NCBI GenBank assembly: GCA_002389675.1
Contig: DGQF01000053.1
Coordinates: 20,045 to 64,396 of the forward strand
Direction: 5' to 3'
Source of the DNA: Gammaproteobacteria bacterium UBA4421
GTDB lineage: Bacteria > Pseudomonadota > Gammaproteobacteria > Pseudomonadales > Azotimanducaceae
DNA: 44,352 bases
Part shown: piece after piece, positions 9,827-19,177 of the stretch
Layout of the letters: each line of letters starts with the position of its first letter
How positions within the stretch are numbered: the stretch's first letter is position 1
Made by a program: the position numbers and the translations under genes
The notes under the pieces: model-generated
Seen by the model: the letters and a program-made list of their open reading frames with translations, nothing else
Databases searched by the model: none
Told to the model about the DNA's origin: nothing

Positions 9827-12010
9827 ATGACAAAAGACAAACCCGAAACCAAACACAGCCGCGTCATACAAATTGCCGTCCCCAGACCCCTGCATGCCGT
9901 TTACGACTACAGCGTGCCCACTGACCTGGACATTCCCGTAGTGGGCAGTCGCGTCAAAGTGCCTTTCGCAAGAACTATAACCATAGGCATTTGTGTTGCC
10001 ACTTGTGTAGAAACCCCCCACGCAAAGCTCAAGGACATTCACGAGGTGCTTGATGACGAGGCAGTGGTGCCCGCCGAGCTCATGGCACTCGCCCATTGGA
10101 TGACCGACTACTATCACTACCCCTTAGGCGAAGTTTTAGCCACAATATTGCCCGCCGCTGCTCGCAAGGGTGCGATCTGCCGCATTGACCCACCCGACCA
10201 CTGGCGCACAACAAAGCCCGTATTTTCCAACCCAAGAGCCAAAACACAGCAGGCATTGTTTGACCATCTCAAACAAAACGGCACCTGCGCAGGTCCCGAC
10301 CTAATCGCCAGCGGATTTTCTCGACAGACCCTGCGTAAGCTCCTCGAACAGCAGCAAGTTGAACGCTGCTCACCGCCCATCGCGCCGATTGATGAAACGC
10401 CGCCCATACCCACGGATGCTCAGCAACGTGCCATCAGCACAGTCACCGCGCGCCTCGGGGCGTTCCAACCTTACCTATTAGAGGGTGTCACAGGCTCCGG
10501 TAAAACAGAGGTTTATCTGCGCACCATCGCACCTGTGGTTGAAGACGGAAAACAAGTACTTGTACTCGTACCGGAAATCGCACTGACACCACAAACGCTG
10601 GGCCGCTTTGCGCGCCGATTTCCCGGTGTCGGCATGCTACATTCAAATATGACCGATCACGAGCGGCTGCAAACTTGGCTCAAATGCTCAGCCGGCGAAC
10701 TCAACATCGTTATTGGCACCCGTTCAGCAGTTTTTACACCCTTTGCCGAGTTAGGCTTAATCATCGTTGATGAGGAACATGACAGCTCCTACAAACAACA
10801 GGAGGGGCTGCGCTACTCTGCCCGGGATCTGGCCATCAAGCGCGCGCAAACCAACAAATTACCCATTGTCCTGGGCAGTGCCACGCCATCACTGGAATCA
10901 CTTTACAACGTGCAGCTAGAACGATCGATCAAGCTGCCGCTGCCGACTCGCGCTGGCGGGGCCCAAATGCCGAAGTATCGACTCATCGACATGCGCGGAC
11001 AAGAGCACCGCGATGGCATTTCAACCCCACTGGAGCGGGTTATTCGCACGCATCTTGATGCGCAGGGGCAGGTTTTGGTCTTTTTGAATCGGCGCGGTTT
11101 TGCCCCAACCTTGCTGTGCGCAGGCTGCGGTTGGCAAGCTACATGCTCCGATTGTGATGCGCGACTCACGCTACATCGCGCTCCCCGCGGATTAGTCTGC
11201 CATCACTGCAGCCTGAAATTTCAGGTGCCAGAAAATTGCGAAGCGTGCCGCAAAAACAGTTTACTGCCTGTCGGTTTGGGGACCCAAAGAACCGAACAGG
11301 GACTTATGGACCTATTCAAAGCTACCCCCATCTACCGCGTAGATCGCGATACAACACGCACCAGTCAACAGCTTGAGGCCCAGTTTGCCAAAGTAAACCA
11401 AGGTGACCCCTGCATCATGATTGGCACACAAATGTTGGCCAAAGGCCACCACTTTCCCGACGTCACGCTGGTGGCCGTGCTTAATGCTGACGCCGGCTTT
11501 CTCAGTCCAGATTTCCGTGCGCCTGAGCGATCGGCACAATTAATTGTGCAAGTTGCTGGACGGGCAGGGCGAGCCAAACGGCCGGGAGAAGTTTGGATTC
11601 AAACCTTCCAACCTGAAAACCCCAATTTGGTGCGTCTTATCGAGCAGGGCTACGCCGGCTTTGCGCAGATGGAGCTGCAAGATCGAATCAAAATGGGTCT
11701 ACCCCCTGCCAAGCCAATGGCCTTGTTGCGCGCAGAATCACCAAATGCCAAAGACGCACAAGAGCTACTGACCTTATTTAAACACCAGCTATCAGTCCAC
11801 AAGACAGAACACCCGGCTCGCCCAACAATTGAATTACTTGGACCCGTGCCTGCGCCCCTGACACGGGTCGCAAACCGCTATCGATATCAATTAATGGTGT
11901 TGACTACTAACCGCAAACAACTGCACCAAGCACTGGCAAGCATCAAAAAACCCAAAACACATTATAGCCTGCGTTGGTCTATTGACGTGGACCCTTACGA
12001 CAGCCTTTAG
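9827..12010 (+). CDS. priA: Primosomal replication-restart helicase PriA
   Basis: A 727-residue 3'-to-5' DNA helicase that reloads the replisome at collapsed forks. The N-terminal 3'-DNA-binding domain covers about 1-105, followed by a winged-helix region. Walker A is GVTGSGKTE (about 220-230) and the DEEH Walker B box is IIVDEEHDSSYKQQ. The zinc-binding insertion has paired cysteines: CAGCGWQATCSDC and CHHCSLKFQVPENCEAC. Helicase motifs V and VI appear as IGTQMLAKGHHFPDVTLV and QVAGRAGRAKRPG. The length is normal. It runs 40 bases ahead of the SPOR-protein gene; argS, which pseudomonads carry between the two, is absent here. Confidence 0.97.
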   Translation: MTKDKPETKHSRVIQIAVPRPLHAVYDYSVPTDLDIPVVGSRVKVPFARTITIGICVATCVETPHAKLKDIHEVLDDEAVVPAELMALAHWMTDYYHYPLGEVLATILPAAARKGAICRIDPPDHWRTTKPVFSNPRAKTQQALFDHLKQNGTCAGPDLIASGFSRQTLRKLLEQQQVERCSPPIAPIDETPPIPTDAQQRAISTVTARLGAFQPYLLEGVTGSGKTEVYLRTIAPVVEDGKQVLVLVPEIALTPQTLGRFARRFPGVGMLHSNMTDHERLQTWLKCSAGELNIVIGTRSAVFTPFAELGLIIVDEEHDSSYKQQEGLRYSARDLAIKRAQTNKLPIVLGSATPSLESLYNVQLERSIKLPLPTRAGGAQMPKYRLIDMRGQEHRDGISTPLERVIRTHLDAQGQVLVFLNRRGFAPTLLCAGCGWQATCSDCDARLTLHRAPRGLVCHHCSLKFQVPENCEACRKNSLLPVGLGTQRTEQGLMDLFKATPIYRVDRDTTRTSQQLEAQFAKVNQGDPCIMIGTQMLAKGHHFPDVTLVAVLNADAGFLSPDFRAPERSAQLIVQVAGRAGRAKRPGEVWIQTFQPENPNLVRLIEQGYAGFAQMELQDRIKMGLPPAKPMALLRAESPNAKDAQELLTLFKHQLSVHKTEHPARPTIELLGPVPAPLTRVANRYRYQLMVLTTNRKQLHQALASIKKPKTHYSLRWSIDVDPYDSL

Positions 12011-12049
12011 CTGTGCTGTTATACTGCCGGTCTGAATTCACTCGGCTGC

Positions 12050-12625
12050 ATGAACATGCCCAAAGATTTTGCGGGACGCACGCCAGCACCGACCCGCCGA
12101 GCCAAAAAATCCAGGTCTACCAAGACCTCACCAAAGCGCAAAAAAGACCAACCGCGGCTGCTGTTTCATGGGCCAAGTTTTGCAATTGGCACGTTAGTGG
12201 GCGCGGCTCTGATCACCCTTGCCGCATACGGCCCGGAAATTCTTGAGCGTGCCGGTGGTGCACAACGCATCGCCGATCAGACGGCAACACCGAACGTCGA
12301 AAAAACACAGGAATTAGAATTTAGCTTTGACAAAATATTGAAGCGTGCTGAGGTACAACCTGACCCAAAACCCTATGCTGTGCCTGCCGCAGAAACACCG
12401 GCAAGCTATACGATACAGGCGGCTTCCTTTAGGCAACAACAAGATGCTGATCAACTTCGTGCACGACTATTGCTTGAAAATTTACCCGCACACACCGCAT
12501 CTAGCGAGGCCAATGGTGCTCTTTGGTATCGAGTGACTGTGGGGCCGTTTGCGCGCAAAGTAGATGCCAACCGAGCAATGCAGCACCTCAGGAACCAGGG
12601 TTTGCAACCCATCATGCGCGGATAA
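12050..12625 (+). CDS. SPOR-domain cell-division protein, FtsN-like
   Basis: A 191-residue bitopic protein. The basic cytoplasmic N terminus contains the RTPAPTRRAKKS segment typical of FtsN-like proteins. One membrane helix is at about 44-60, a periplasmic linker follows, and a SPOR domain lies at about 115-190 (YTIQAASFRQQQDADQLRARL ... YRVTVGPFARKVDANRAM). SPOR domains bind denuded septal peptidoglycan. The position between priA and hslVU is that of ftsN in Escherichia coli and of the SPOR protein in Pseudomonas. It is shorter than E. coli FtsN, so the role as FtsN itself is inference. An alternative ATG lies two codons in. Confidence 0.85.
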   Translation: MNMPKDFAGRTPAPTRRAKKSRSTKTSPKRKKDQPRLLFHGPSFAIGTLVGAALITLAAYGPEILERAGGAQRIADQTATPNVEKTQELEFSFDKILKRAEVQPDPKPYAVPAAETPASYTIQAASFRQQQDADQLRARLLLENLPAHTASSEANGALWYRVTVGPFARKVDANRAMQHLRNQGLQPIMRG

Positions 12626-12657
12626 CCCTCAAAACCAGACCATTTTAAAGGTATATC

Positions 12658-13197
12658 ATGGATCAATTTCACGGCACGACCATTGTAAGCGTGCGCGACA
12701 ACAATCAAGTAGCCATCGGCGGCGATGGACAAGTTTCGCTGGGCGACACGGTGATGAAAGGCAACGCCGTTAAGGTTAGGAAGCTCTATCAAAACAAGGT
12801 CATCGTCGGCTTTGCTGGGTCAACCGCTGACGCTTTTACGCTGTTTGAGAAATTTGAAGGCAACCTTGAAAAGTACGGCGGCCAGCTCACCCGGGCCGCC
12901 GTAGAGTTGGCGAAAGAATGGCGCACAGACCGGGCACTGCGCCGGCTTGAAGCCATGCTTATCGTCGCTGATCCAAGCGCGACGTTACTCATCAGCGGTA
13001 ATGGTGACGTCATCGAACCGGAGGCTGGCGTACTTGCGATCGGCTCTGGCGGGGCCTACGCGCGCGCAGCAGCTACGGCACTAGCCGAGAATACAGATTT
13101 ACCCGCAGCCGAAGTGGTCGCCAAAGCCTTGGGCATCGCTGGAGAGATCTGCATCTACACCAATCAAAACCACACCATCGAAACAATGGCACTTTAA
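12658..13197 (+). CDS. hslV: ATP-dependent protease peptidase subunit HslV (ClpQ)
   Basis: A 179-residue threonine protease subunit that forms the double-hexamer core of HslUV. The mature enzyme starts at the TT of TTIVSVR, and here six residues (MDQFHG) precede it. Such a short propeptide occurs in beta- and some gammaproteobacterial HslV, whereas E. coli has only the initiator Met. [17 protein letters not shown] and [15 protein letters not shown] are conserved. It sits directly against hslU (ATG immediately after the TAA), so the two subunits are co-translated. Confidence 0.97.
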   Translation: MDQFHGTTIVSVRDNNQVAIGGDGQVSLGDTVMKGNAVKVRKLYQNKVIVGFAGSTADAFTLFEKFEGNLEKYGGQLTRAAVELAKEWRTDRALRRLEAMLIVADPSATLLISGNGDVIEPEAGVLAIGSGGAYARAAATALAENTDLPAAEVVAKALGIAGEICIYTNQNHTIETMAL

Positions 13198-14541
13198 ATG
13201 GCTACAGCAATTATGACTCCTCGCGAAATTGTTCACGAACTTGACAAACATATCATCGGCCAAGACGAAGCCAAACGCGCTGTGGCAATCGCTTTGCGTA
13301 ACCGATGGCGTCGAATGCAAATCGAACCGGATTTGCGCGATGAAATCAGCCCCAAAAATATCCTCATGATCGGACCAACCGGCGTCGGTAAGACCGAGGT
13401 TGCGCGCCGCCTTGCCAAACTCGCCAACGCACCGTTCATCAAAATTGAGGCCACCAAATTTACCGAGGTTGGATATGTCGGCAGAGACGTTGACTCAATC
13501 ATTCGAGATCTGACAGAAATAGCTGTCAATATGCTTCGCGATAATGAGATTGCCGCCGTAAAACACCAAGCCGAAGAGCGCGCCGAAGAACGTATTTTGG
13601 ACACCTTGTTGCCCGAACCCCGAGCAGCGGGTTTTTCTGGAAATGATACCGGACAAAGCGACAACAGCTCCACCCGCCAGCTGTTCCGCAAAAAACTTCG
13701 TGAGGGAGAGCTCGACGATAAAGAGATAGATATCGAACTGCAGCAAACCCCAGTCGGGGTAGAAATCATGACGCCGCCAGGCATGGAGGAGATGACCAGC
13801 CAATTGCAGAATATGTTTAGCTCGCTCGGCGGTGGCCGCAAAAATAGCCAGCGCATTAAGGTAAAAGACGCATGGCGTAAGGTCCGTGACGAGGAAGCTG
13901 CTGCGCTGATCAACGATGAAGAAATCAAAGCCCGCGCCGTCGATGCTGTCGAGCAAACCGGCATCGTTTTTATTGATGAGCTCGATAAGGTTGCAAAACG
14001 CACCGAGAATACCGGGGGAGATGTTTCGCGAGAGGGTGTGCAGCGAGACCTGCTGCCACTGATTGAAGGCTGCACCGTGAGCACCAAACACGGAGCCGTG
14101 CGCACAGACCATATTTTATTCGTCGCATCCGGCGCATTCCACTTGGCCAAGCCCAGTGATCTGATCCCAGAATTACAGGGTCGACTACCTATTCGCGTAG
14201 AACTAAAAGCACTCACCCCCCAAGATTTCGAGCGCATTTTAGTTGAGCCCAATGCCAGTTTGACCGAACAATATCAGGCCTTACTCAGCACCGAAGGGGT
14301 AGATCTTGAATTCACCACCTGCGGCATTCAACGCATCGCTGAGCTGGCCTGGCGAGTTAACGAGGGCACCGAAAACATTGGCGCTCGGCGCTTACATACC
14401 GTTATGGAAAGACTGCTTGAGCAAATCTCATTTGAGGCGGGTGACGGCGCTAAAACACATATCCAGATCAATGCATCCTACGTTGAAACCCAACTATCAG
14501 GACTAGTCAGCGATACCGATCTGAGTCGATTCATTCTATAA
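13198..14541 (+). CDS. hslU: HslUV unfoldase ATPase subunit HslU (ClpY)
   Basis: A 447-residue AAA+ unfoldase that recognises and threads substrates into Hsl[26 protein letters not shown] is the family N terminus. Walker A is GPTGVGKTE near residue 60, Walker B is [13 protein letters not shown] near 258, and the I-domain between them is about 110-240. The [16 protein letters not shown] pore-side segment and the C terminus ending SRFIL (which inserts into HslV) are intact. The start codon abuts the hslV stop. Confidence 0.98.
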   Translation: MATAIMTPREIVHELDKHIIGQDEAKRAVAIALRNRWRRMQIEPDLRDEISPKNILMIGPTGVGKTEVARRLAKLANAPFIKIEATKFTEVGYVGRDVDSIIRDLTEIAVNMLRDNEIAAVKHQAEERAEERILDTLLPEPRAAGFSGNDTGQSDNSSTRQLFRKKLREGELDDKEIDIELQQTPVGVEIMTPPGMEEMTSQLQNMFSSLGGGRKNSQRIKVKDAWRKVRDEEAAALINDEEIKARAVDAVEQTGIVFIDELDKVAKRTENTGGDVSREGVQRDLLPLIEGCTVSTKHGAVRTDHILFVASGAFHLAKPSDLIPELQGRLPIRVELKALTPQDFERILVEPNASLTEQYQALLSTEGVDLEFTTCGIQRIAELAWRVNEGTENIGARRLHTVMERLLEQISFEAGDGAKTHIQINASYVETQLSGLVSDTDLSRFIL

Positions 14542-14557
14542 AGTGCACCAAAAATCT

Positions 14558-14947
14558 ATGCAAGCCCCAAAAAAAATCACCTACCATAAGATCGCACATA
14601 CGCTAGAGGTCGCTTGGCCGACTGAGCATTACGCTTTGCCCGCAGAACTACTTCGCGTATACAGCCCTTCTGCAGAGGTTCGCGGCCATTCAGAAGACGA
14701 ACGAAAACTGCAAAGCGGCAAAAAACACGTCGGTATTCGCCAAATCGAGCCCATTGGTAATTATGCGATTCGCATTATCTTTGACGATGGTCATGACAGC
14801 GGCCTATACGCCTGGGCATTCTTGCAAGACTTAGGCAAAAATCAAGACCAATACTGGCAAGACTATTTAACCGAACTGAAAATCAATAATGCCTCTCGCC
14901 TGCCTGCAATTCCGGTTGGGCAATGGACCCCCGCGGGCAAAAGCTAA
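14558..14947 (+). CDS. DUF971 (GBBH-like N-terminal domain) protein
   Basis: A protein of about 129 residues made of a single DUF971 domain, the zinc-binding fold that forms the N terminus of gamma-butyrobetaine hydroxylase. Conserved features are ALPAELLRVYSPSAEVRGH and GNYAIRIIFDDGHDSGLYAW. No enzymatic function is established for stand-alone members. A GTG at 14543 is in frame upstream, but ATG 14558 gives the usual family N terminus; neither has a clear ribosome binding site. It lies 16 bases after hslU and just before ubiE, as in pseudomonads, and may be part of the same transcript. Confidence 0.85.
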   Translation: MQAPKKITYHKIAHTLEVAWPTEHYALPAELLRVYSPSAEVRGHSEDERKLQSGKKHVGIRQIEPIGNYAIRIIFDDGHDSGLYAWAFLQDLGKNQDQYWQDYLTELKINNASRLPAIPVGQWTPAGKS

Positions 14948-14964
14948 CCTCGGCACACAAGACT

Positions 14965-15714
14965 ATGGACAATCAAGAACAGGTTAATTTCGGATACAAG
15001 AAAGTATCACCCGAGGAAAAAACTGCGCTCGTAGGTGAGGTCTTCGCACAAGTGGCTGAGCGCTACGACATCATGAATGATCTCATGTCACTCGGAACAC
15101 ACCGGCTGTTCAAACGTATGGTCATACACATGTCGGGGGTGCGCCCAGGCCATCAGGTTTTGGACCTAGCTGGTGGGACCGGCGATATGTCAGCATTGTT
15201 CGCCCGCAAGGTGGGTCCTGATGGTCGCGTGATTTTAACCGATCTAAACCAACCCATGATGACGGTCGGGCGCAACCGACTGCTCGACAAAGGTCTGTCT
15301 CAGGTGGAATTTTGCCATGCACCCGCCGAGGCACTGCCTTTTGCAGATGCCAGCTTCGACTGCGCCTGCATCAGCTTCGGCCTGAGAAATTTCACCGACA
15401 AAGATCAAGCACTGAACGAGCTGTTAAGAGTGCTTAAACCCGGCGCCGCGTTGCTTGTGCTCGAATTTTCCAAACCGGAGCATCCCGCCTTAAGTGCCGC
15501 TTATAAGGCTTTTCAGTCGCTGTGGCCCTCTGCCGGCAAAGCCGTCGCTGGGGATTCTGAGCCTTACAAATATCTGGTTGAATCAATTAGCGTACATCCC
15601 CAGCAGCGCGCACTAAAACAAATGTTTGAGGATGCAGGCTTTGAGACAGTGACCTACAGCAATCTTATCGGCGGGGTGGCAGCTATTCATCGTGGCGTCA
15701 AACCACAGCCATGA
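14965..15714 (+). CDS. ubiE: Ubiquinone/menaquinone C-methyltransferase UbiE
   Basis: A 249-residue SAM-dependent methyltransferase for the ubiquinone ring (demethoxyubiquinol to 5-demethoxyubiquinone step; also demethylmenaquinone where present). Motif I is VLDLAGGTGDMS, the post-I acidic segment is VILTDLNQPMM, and family signatures are YDIMNDLMSLGTHRLFKR and SFGLRNFTDKD. ATG 14965 (MDNQEQVNFGYKKV) is chosen because it gives the normal length of about 250 residues; an ATG at 14923 would overlap the DUF971 gene. The gene overlaps ubiJ by 4 bases. Confidence 0.96.
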   Translation: MDNQEQVNFGYKKVSPEEKTALVGEVFAQVAERYDIMNDLMSLGTHRLFKRMVIHMSGVRPGHQVLDLAGGTGDMSALFARKVGPDGRVILTDLNQPMMTVGRNRLLDKGLSQVEFCHAPAEALPFADASFDCACISFGLRNFTDKDQALNELLRVLKPGAALLVLEFSKPEHPALSAAYKAFQSLWPSAGKAVAGDSEPYKYLVESISVHPQQRALKQMFEDAGFETVTYSNLIGGVAAIHRGVKPQP

Positions 15715-16322
15715 ATACGCCAACAGAGCAGCTCAGTGAACGCCTTGCTGCGCTTGCGACAACCCTAAGCGCCGCAACTTTTGCAGCGGATCCACAGGCA
15801 GCCGCACGGCTACAACAACTGCAGGGAAACCATCTCGAATTGCAGTGCACTGCCCCAAAAACCACATGGCATCTCTTAATCTCAGAGCAAGCTCTAGAGG
15901 TTAGATCCGGACCCAGCCCGGCACCCCAGGCGATTGTCAAAGGCACAGCCTTTGATTTGTTGACTTGGCTACTGCCAGGTCAACACGGCAACGTCGAGAT
16001 AGAAGGTGATACCTCACTACTACTGGAATTGGTTGCGGTCATTACTCAACTCCAACCCGACCTCGCCCTGCCGCTGAGCCGAGCGTTCGGCGCTGAGCGA
16101 GCATCAAATTGGGTTGGCAACGCGGAATTGGGCTTGAAAGGTTTCAATACGTTGATCGACGGATTGGGACAAACCGTGCAGCAAAAGCTCGGCCTTGTGT
16201 TCATGCAACAAAGCGAAATGGAATCATTTCTGCAAGAGATCGATGTGCTGCGCCTGCAAGTGGATCGATTGGCGGCAAAAATAGATCTGCAAGAACGCAT
16301 CAGGACCCGGGTGAACACCTAA
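15711..16322 (+). CDS. ubiJ: Ubiquinone biosynthesis accessory factor UbiJ (SCP2 domain)
   Basis: A 203-residue protein with an N-terminal SCP2-type lipid-binding domain (about 30-125, including GNHLELQCTAPKTTWHLLIS and GNVEIEGDTSLLLELV) and a C-terminal helical/coiled-coil segment (about 165-203). UbiJ is the lipid-binding scaffold of the aerobic Ubi complex, together with UbiK. It starts with an ATGA overlap on ubiE and ends in TAATG with ubiB, the standard ubiE-ubiJ-ubiB order, which supports the call despite low sequence conservation in this family. Confidence 0.92.
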   Translation: MNTPTEQLSERLAALATTLSAATFAADPQAAARLQQLQGNHLELQCTAPKTTWHLLISEQALEVRSGPSPAPQAIVKGTAFDLLTWLLPGQHGNVEIEGDTSLLLELVAVITQLQPDLALPLSRAFGAERASNWVGNAELGLKGFNTLIDGLGQTVQQKLGLVFMQQSEMESFLQEIDVLRLQVDRLAAKIDLQERIRTRVNT

Positions 16323-17989
16323 TGCCGGCGCGTAGTGGCCGATCGTCTCGGCGGCAACTGTCTAAAATCCTTCGTCAAGTGTGGCGACAACGTCTCGACT
16401 TGCTAGTACCACTCGAATCGATCACTCACGCACCCACGCGCGGATTGCTCAAATGTCTTCGGTGGCTAACGCTTGGCACACAGCGCCCACGTGGCATCCG
16501 GGTGCGCGACACCTTTCTCGCACTCGGGCCAGTTTATATCAAACTGGGACAATTACTCTCCACTCGGCGTGATCTACTACCGGCGGACATCGCTGATGAA
16601 CTGGCGACGCTACAAGATCAAGTCCCCCCTATTGCCAACTTTGATCTTGGCGATTTTCTCAGCGAGAGTTTAGGTCACTCTTACGCTGAGGTTTTCAAAG
16701 AAATTGACCCTGTGCCACTGGCCAGCGCGTCTATCGCTCAGGTTCATACCGCTAAATTAAACACCGGCGAAGAAGTTGTACTCAAAATCGTTCGCCCGCA
16801 TATTCAAGATCAAATCGATGCCGATATGCAGCTGCTGAGCCTACTTGCAAATAGAGTCAACCACTACATTCCCGCCGCCCAACGCCTACATCTGCCAAAA
16901 ATTGTTGCCGACCACCACCGTGTCTTGCTGCAAGAACTGAATATGTTCAGCGAGGCACGCAATCAGATCAAGCTGCGACGTAACTTTGCTGAATCAAACC
17001 TGCTTTACGTGCCCCGGGTCTATGCCCAACACACCCGCGAGAAGTTGTTGGTTATGGAGCGTGTCCACGGCATTCCAATCAACCAAGTACAAACGCTCCG
17101 CGAGCGTGGGGTAAATCTTCAGGTGCTTGCGCATAAGGGTGTTGAAACTTTTTTCAAACAAGTTTTTGAACACAATTTCTTTCACGCCGATATGCACCCT
17201 GGCAATATCTTGGTGGCCATCCAAGACCCTCATAATCCGTCTTATATTGCACTTGATTGCGCCATCATCGGCTCCCTTACAGATGCCGACCAGCATTACC
17301 TAGCGCAAAATTTGCTCGCTTTTTTCAACCGCGACTATCGCCAAGTGGTCATGTTACATCTCGCCTCGGGTTGGGTACCTGCGGAGACCGACCCAGACGC
17401 TTTTGAAGCCGTAATTCGGGCACTCTGCGAACCCATTTTTGCCAAACCTTTAGACGAAATCTCATTTGCCGAATTCATTGCCGAGTTACTCGACACCGCT
17501 GGCCAATTCAACATGGAGCTCCAGCCGCAGCTGGTGCTGCTGCAAAAAACGCTCCTATATATTGAAGGCGTCGGACGTCAGCTTTATCCGCAGCTGGATT
17601 TATGGACCACCGCAAAACCCTTTATGGAAAAATGGGCGGTACAACATCTCGGCCCAGCGGCAATCATTAATAACTGGATCAGCGCGGGGCCAAAATTATG
17701 GCAGCAACTACCCTATTTACCGACAATGTTGACCCAAAACGAAGATACGCTGAGACTACTGAAAAGCACAACCGCCCAACAAAGTAGACGTCTTAGCCAT
17801 CTGGAAAGGCAACTAAAGCTCAATAGACGGCGCCGGCGCGGTCGAACAATCGCTGGGCTGATATTTGTTGGCATCAGTTTTTGGTTGTTGTGGACACCGC
17901 TGGCGCTTTCGTTGAGCGGCGGGAATTTCATCTTGCTCACCGGGACCGCTTGCGCGATAACGGCCACAGCGATGTTGCTTAAATCATAA
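16322..17989 (+). CDS. ubiB: Ubiquinone biosynthesis regulatory kinase-like protein UbiB
   Basis: A 555-residue ABC1/ADCK-family atypical kinase/ATPase, membrane-anchored by C-terminal helices (about 505-550) and needed for ubiquinone synthesis. The KxGQ signature is YIKLGQLLSTRRDLLP. The alanine/serine-rich nucleotide loop is PLASASIAQVHTAKL, the ATP-binding lysine is in VVLKIVRP, and the catalytic segment is HADMHPGNILV. The metal motif reads DCAIIGSL, where E. coli UbiB has DCGIVGSL. The open frame runs far upstream through ubiJ, but ATG 16322, overlapping the ubiJ stop, gives the family length and a normal N terminus. Confidence 0.96.
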   Translation: MPARSGRSSRRQLSKILRQVWRQRLDLLVPLESITHAPTRGLLKCLRWLTLGTQRPRGIRVRDTFLALGPVYIKLGQLLSTRRDLLPADIADELATLQDQVPPIANFDLGDFLSESLGHSYAEVFKEIDPVPLASASIAQVHTAKLNTGEEVVLKIVRPHIQDQIDADMQLLSLLANRVNHYIPAAQRLHLPKIVADHHRVLLQELNMFSEARNQIKLRRNFAESNLLYVPRVYAQHTREKLLVMERVHGIPINQVQTLRERGVNLQVLAHKGVETFFKQVFEHNFFHADMHPGNILVAIQDPHNPSYIALDCAIIGSLTDADQHYLAQNLLAFFNRDYRQVVMLHLASGWVPAETDPDAFEAVIRALCEPIFAKPLDEISFAEFIAELLDTAGQFNMELQPQLVLLQKTLLYIEGVGRQLYPQLDLWTTAKPFMEKWAVQHLGPAAIINNWISAGPKLWQQLPYLPTMLTQNEDTLRLLKSTTAQQSRRLSHLERQLKLNRRRRRGRTIAGLIFVGISFWLLWTPLALSLSGGNFILLTGTACAITATAMLLKS

Positions 17990-18008
17990 CTACAACAAAG
18001 AGGATCGC

Positions 18009-18359
18009 ATGAGCATTTTGCAAGACCTAACCGAAGTACTGGAGCAGCGCAAACGCCAGCGACCAGAAGATTCTTACGTCGCAACCCTTTATGCGGCGGG
18101 GAATAATAAAATTTTAGAGAAAATTGGAGAAGAAGCCACAGAAGTGATTATCGCGGCAAAAGATGCCGAGAAGACCCCCGAGTCCAAGCAAGAATTAGTT
18201 AAAGAAGTTGCGGACTTATGGTTTCACTGCCTCGTGTTGCTGGCCTCTAACGACCTGAACAGCGACGACGTACTGCAGGAATTGGCCGCTCGCTTTGGGC
18301 TCAGTGGCCACGATGAAAAAGCAGCAAGACCTTCACAAACGCATGTTCCTACCGAATAA
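18009..18359 (+). CDS. hisE: Phosphoribosyl-ATP pyrophosphatase HisE
   Basis: A 116-residue enzyme that hydrolyses phosphoribosyl-ATP to phosphoribosyl-AMP in the second step of histidine synthesis. The all-alpha MazG-like fold has the metal motif EKIGEEATEVIIAAKD and the second half-site KEVADLWFHCLVLL. The C terminus has a short non-conserved extension. A good ribosome binding site (AGAGGA) precedes ATG 18009. It lies 19 bases after ubiB. In pseudomonads hisI sits directly before hisE, but here there is no room for it. Confidence 0.96.
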   Translation: MSILQDLTEVLEQRKRQRPEDSYVATLYAAGNNKILEKIGEEATEVIIAAKDAEKTPESKQELVKEVADLWFHCLVLLASNDLNSDDVLQELAARFGLSGHDEKAARPSQTHVPTE

Positions 18360-18463
18360 AACCCTAACCGCAACATTTTCTTTACCCACAAAACCTCGCA
18401 ATGGCATTTTCATAGGCAAACAGGCCTATAATGTATTTCTTTTTCTCCAACCTGGAGTTGATT

Positions 18464-18712
18464 ATGTTTGGACTCGGCATGACCGAATTATTGGTGATTC
18501 TCGCCATCGTGCTACTAATTTTCGGGCCTAAAAGACTTAAAAATATCGGTTCCGATCTGGGCGGTGCCATTAAAGGATTCCGCAATGCAGTCGCCGAGGA
18601 GGAAGAAAAGCCCGACGCGCAGAGCAAAGTCATCGAAGGAGCGGCGACCAGCTCCAAGGCAGCTGACGACAGCAGCGCCGCAAAATCCGCCGCCCAAAAA
18701 ACCGAAACCTAG
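18464..18712 (+). CDS. tatA: Sec-independent translocase subunit TatA
   Basis: An 82-residue Tat pore-forming subunit. One short N-terminal membrane helix ([18 protein letters not shown]) is followed by the hinge [14 protein letters not shown], an amphipathic helix ([11 protein letters not shown]) and an acidic, alanine-rich tail. ATG 18464 is chosen because GGAG lies 7 bases upstream and [10 protein letters not shown] is the normal N terminus; the frame extends further upstream but without family similarity. It is the first gene of tatABC, 104 bases after hisE. Confidence 0.95.
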   Translation: MFGLGMTELLVILAIVLLIFGPKRLKNIGSDLGGAIKGFRNAVAEEEEKPDAQSKVIEGAATSSKAADDSSAAKSAAQKTET

Positions 18713-18721
18713 TCCGCACCT

Positions 18722-19177
18722 ATGTTTGATATCGGCGGCCTAGAATTGATGTTGATCACAGTAGTGGCGCTACTGGTCATAGGGCCTGAGCGGCTACCCG
18801 AGACCCTGCGATCAATGGGCCTGTGGTTTGGCCGATTGCGGCGTTCCTTCACAACCATCAAATCTGAAATCGAAAAAGAAATTGGTATGGATGAAGTACA
18901 CCGGCAACTCCACAACGAAGCGGTTATGGAAGAAATGAAACGAATTGAGCGCGAGGTACAGCACGCCGCAGACCTTAGCACGGCGGCGCCATCTGCCAAC
19001 CCCGACCTGCAATCAACCGCCGCTTCACCGGACCCCTTAAATACAGCAACACCCCCCGCCTCTGCTGAGGCCTCTATTTTACCGCCACCCACCAAACCGA
19101 GAAGCGAAGCTGAGTTAGAGGCCAATCACGCCAGTGCAGCCACTAAATTTCGGGCTAATCAAGAAGACCCTCGCTGA
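18722..19177 (+). CDS. tatB: Sec-independent translocase subunit TatB
   Basis: A 151-residue subunit that forms the twin-arginine signal receptor with TatC. The N terminus [20 protein letters not shown] with the conserved E8, the hinge [13 protein letters not shown] and the amphipathic helix ([20 protein letters not shown]) are typical. The rest is a proline/alanine-rich cytoplasmic tail. It begins 9 bases after tatA and overlaps tatC by one base (TGATG). Confidence 0.95.
   Translation: MFDIGGLELMLITVVALLVIGPERLPETLRSMGLWFGRLRRSFTTIKSEIEKEIGMDEVHRQLHNEAVMEEMKRIEREVQHAADLSTAAPSANPDLQSTAASPDPLNTATPPASAEASILPPPTKPRSEAELEANHASAATKFRANQEDPR

Noticed and set aside
13233..14252. Long open frame on the minus strand opposite hslU (339 codons)
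   Set aside because: Lies wholly antisense to hslU, is rich in serine and arginine as expected of a shadow frame, and has no recognisable domain.
16109..16321. Upstream extension of the ubiB frame through ubiJ
   Set aside because: The extra 71 residues have no family similarity; ATG 16322 overlapping the ubiJ stop gives the normal UbiB length.
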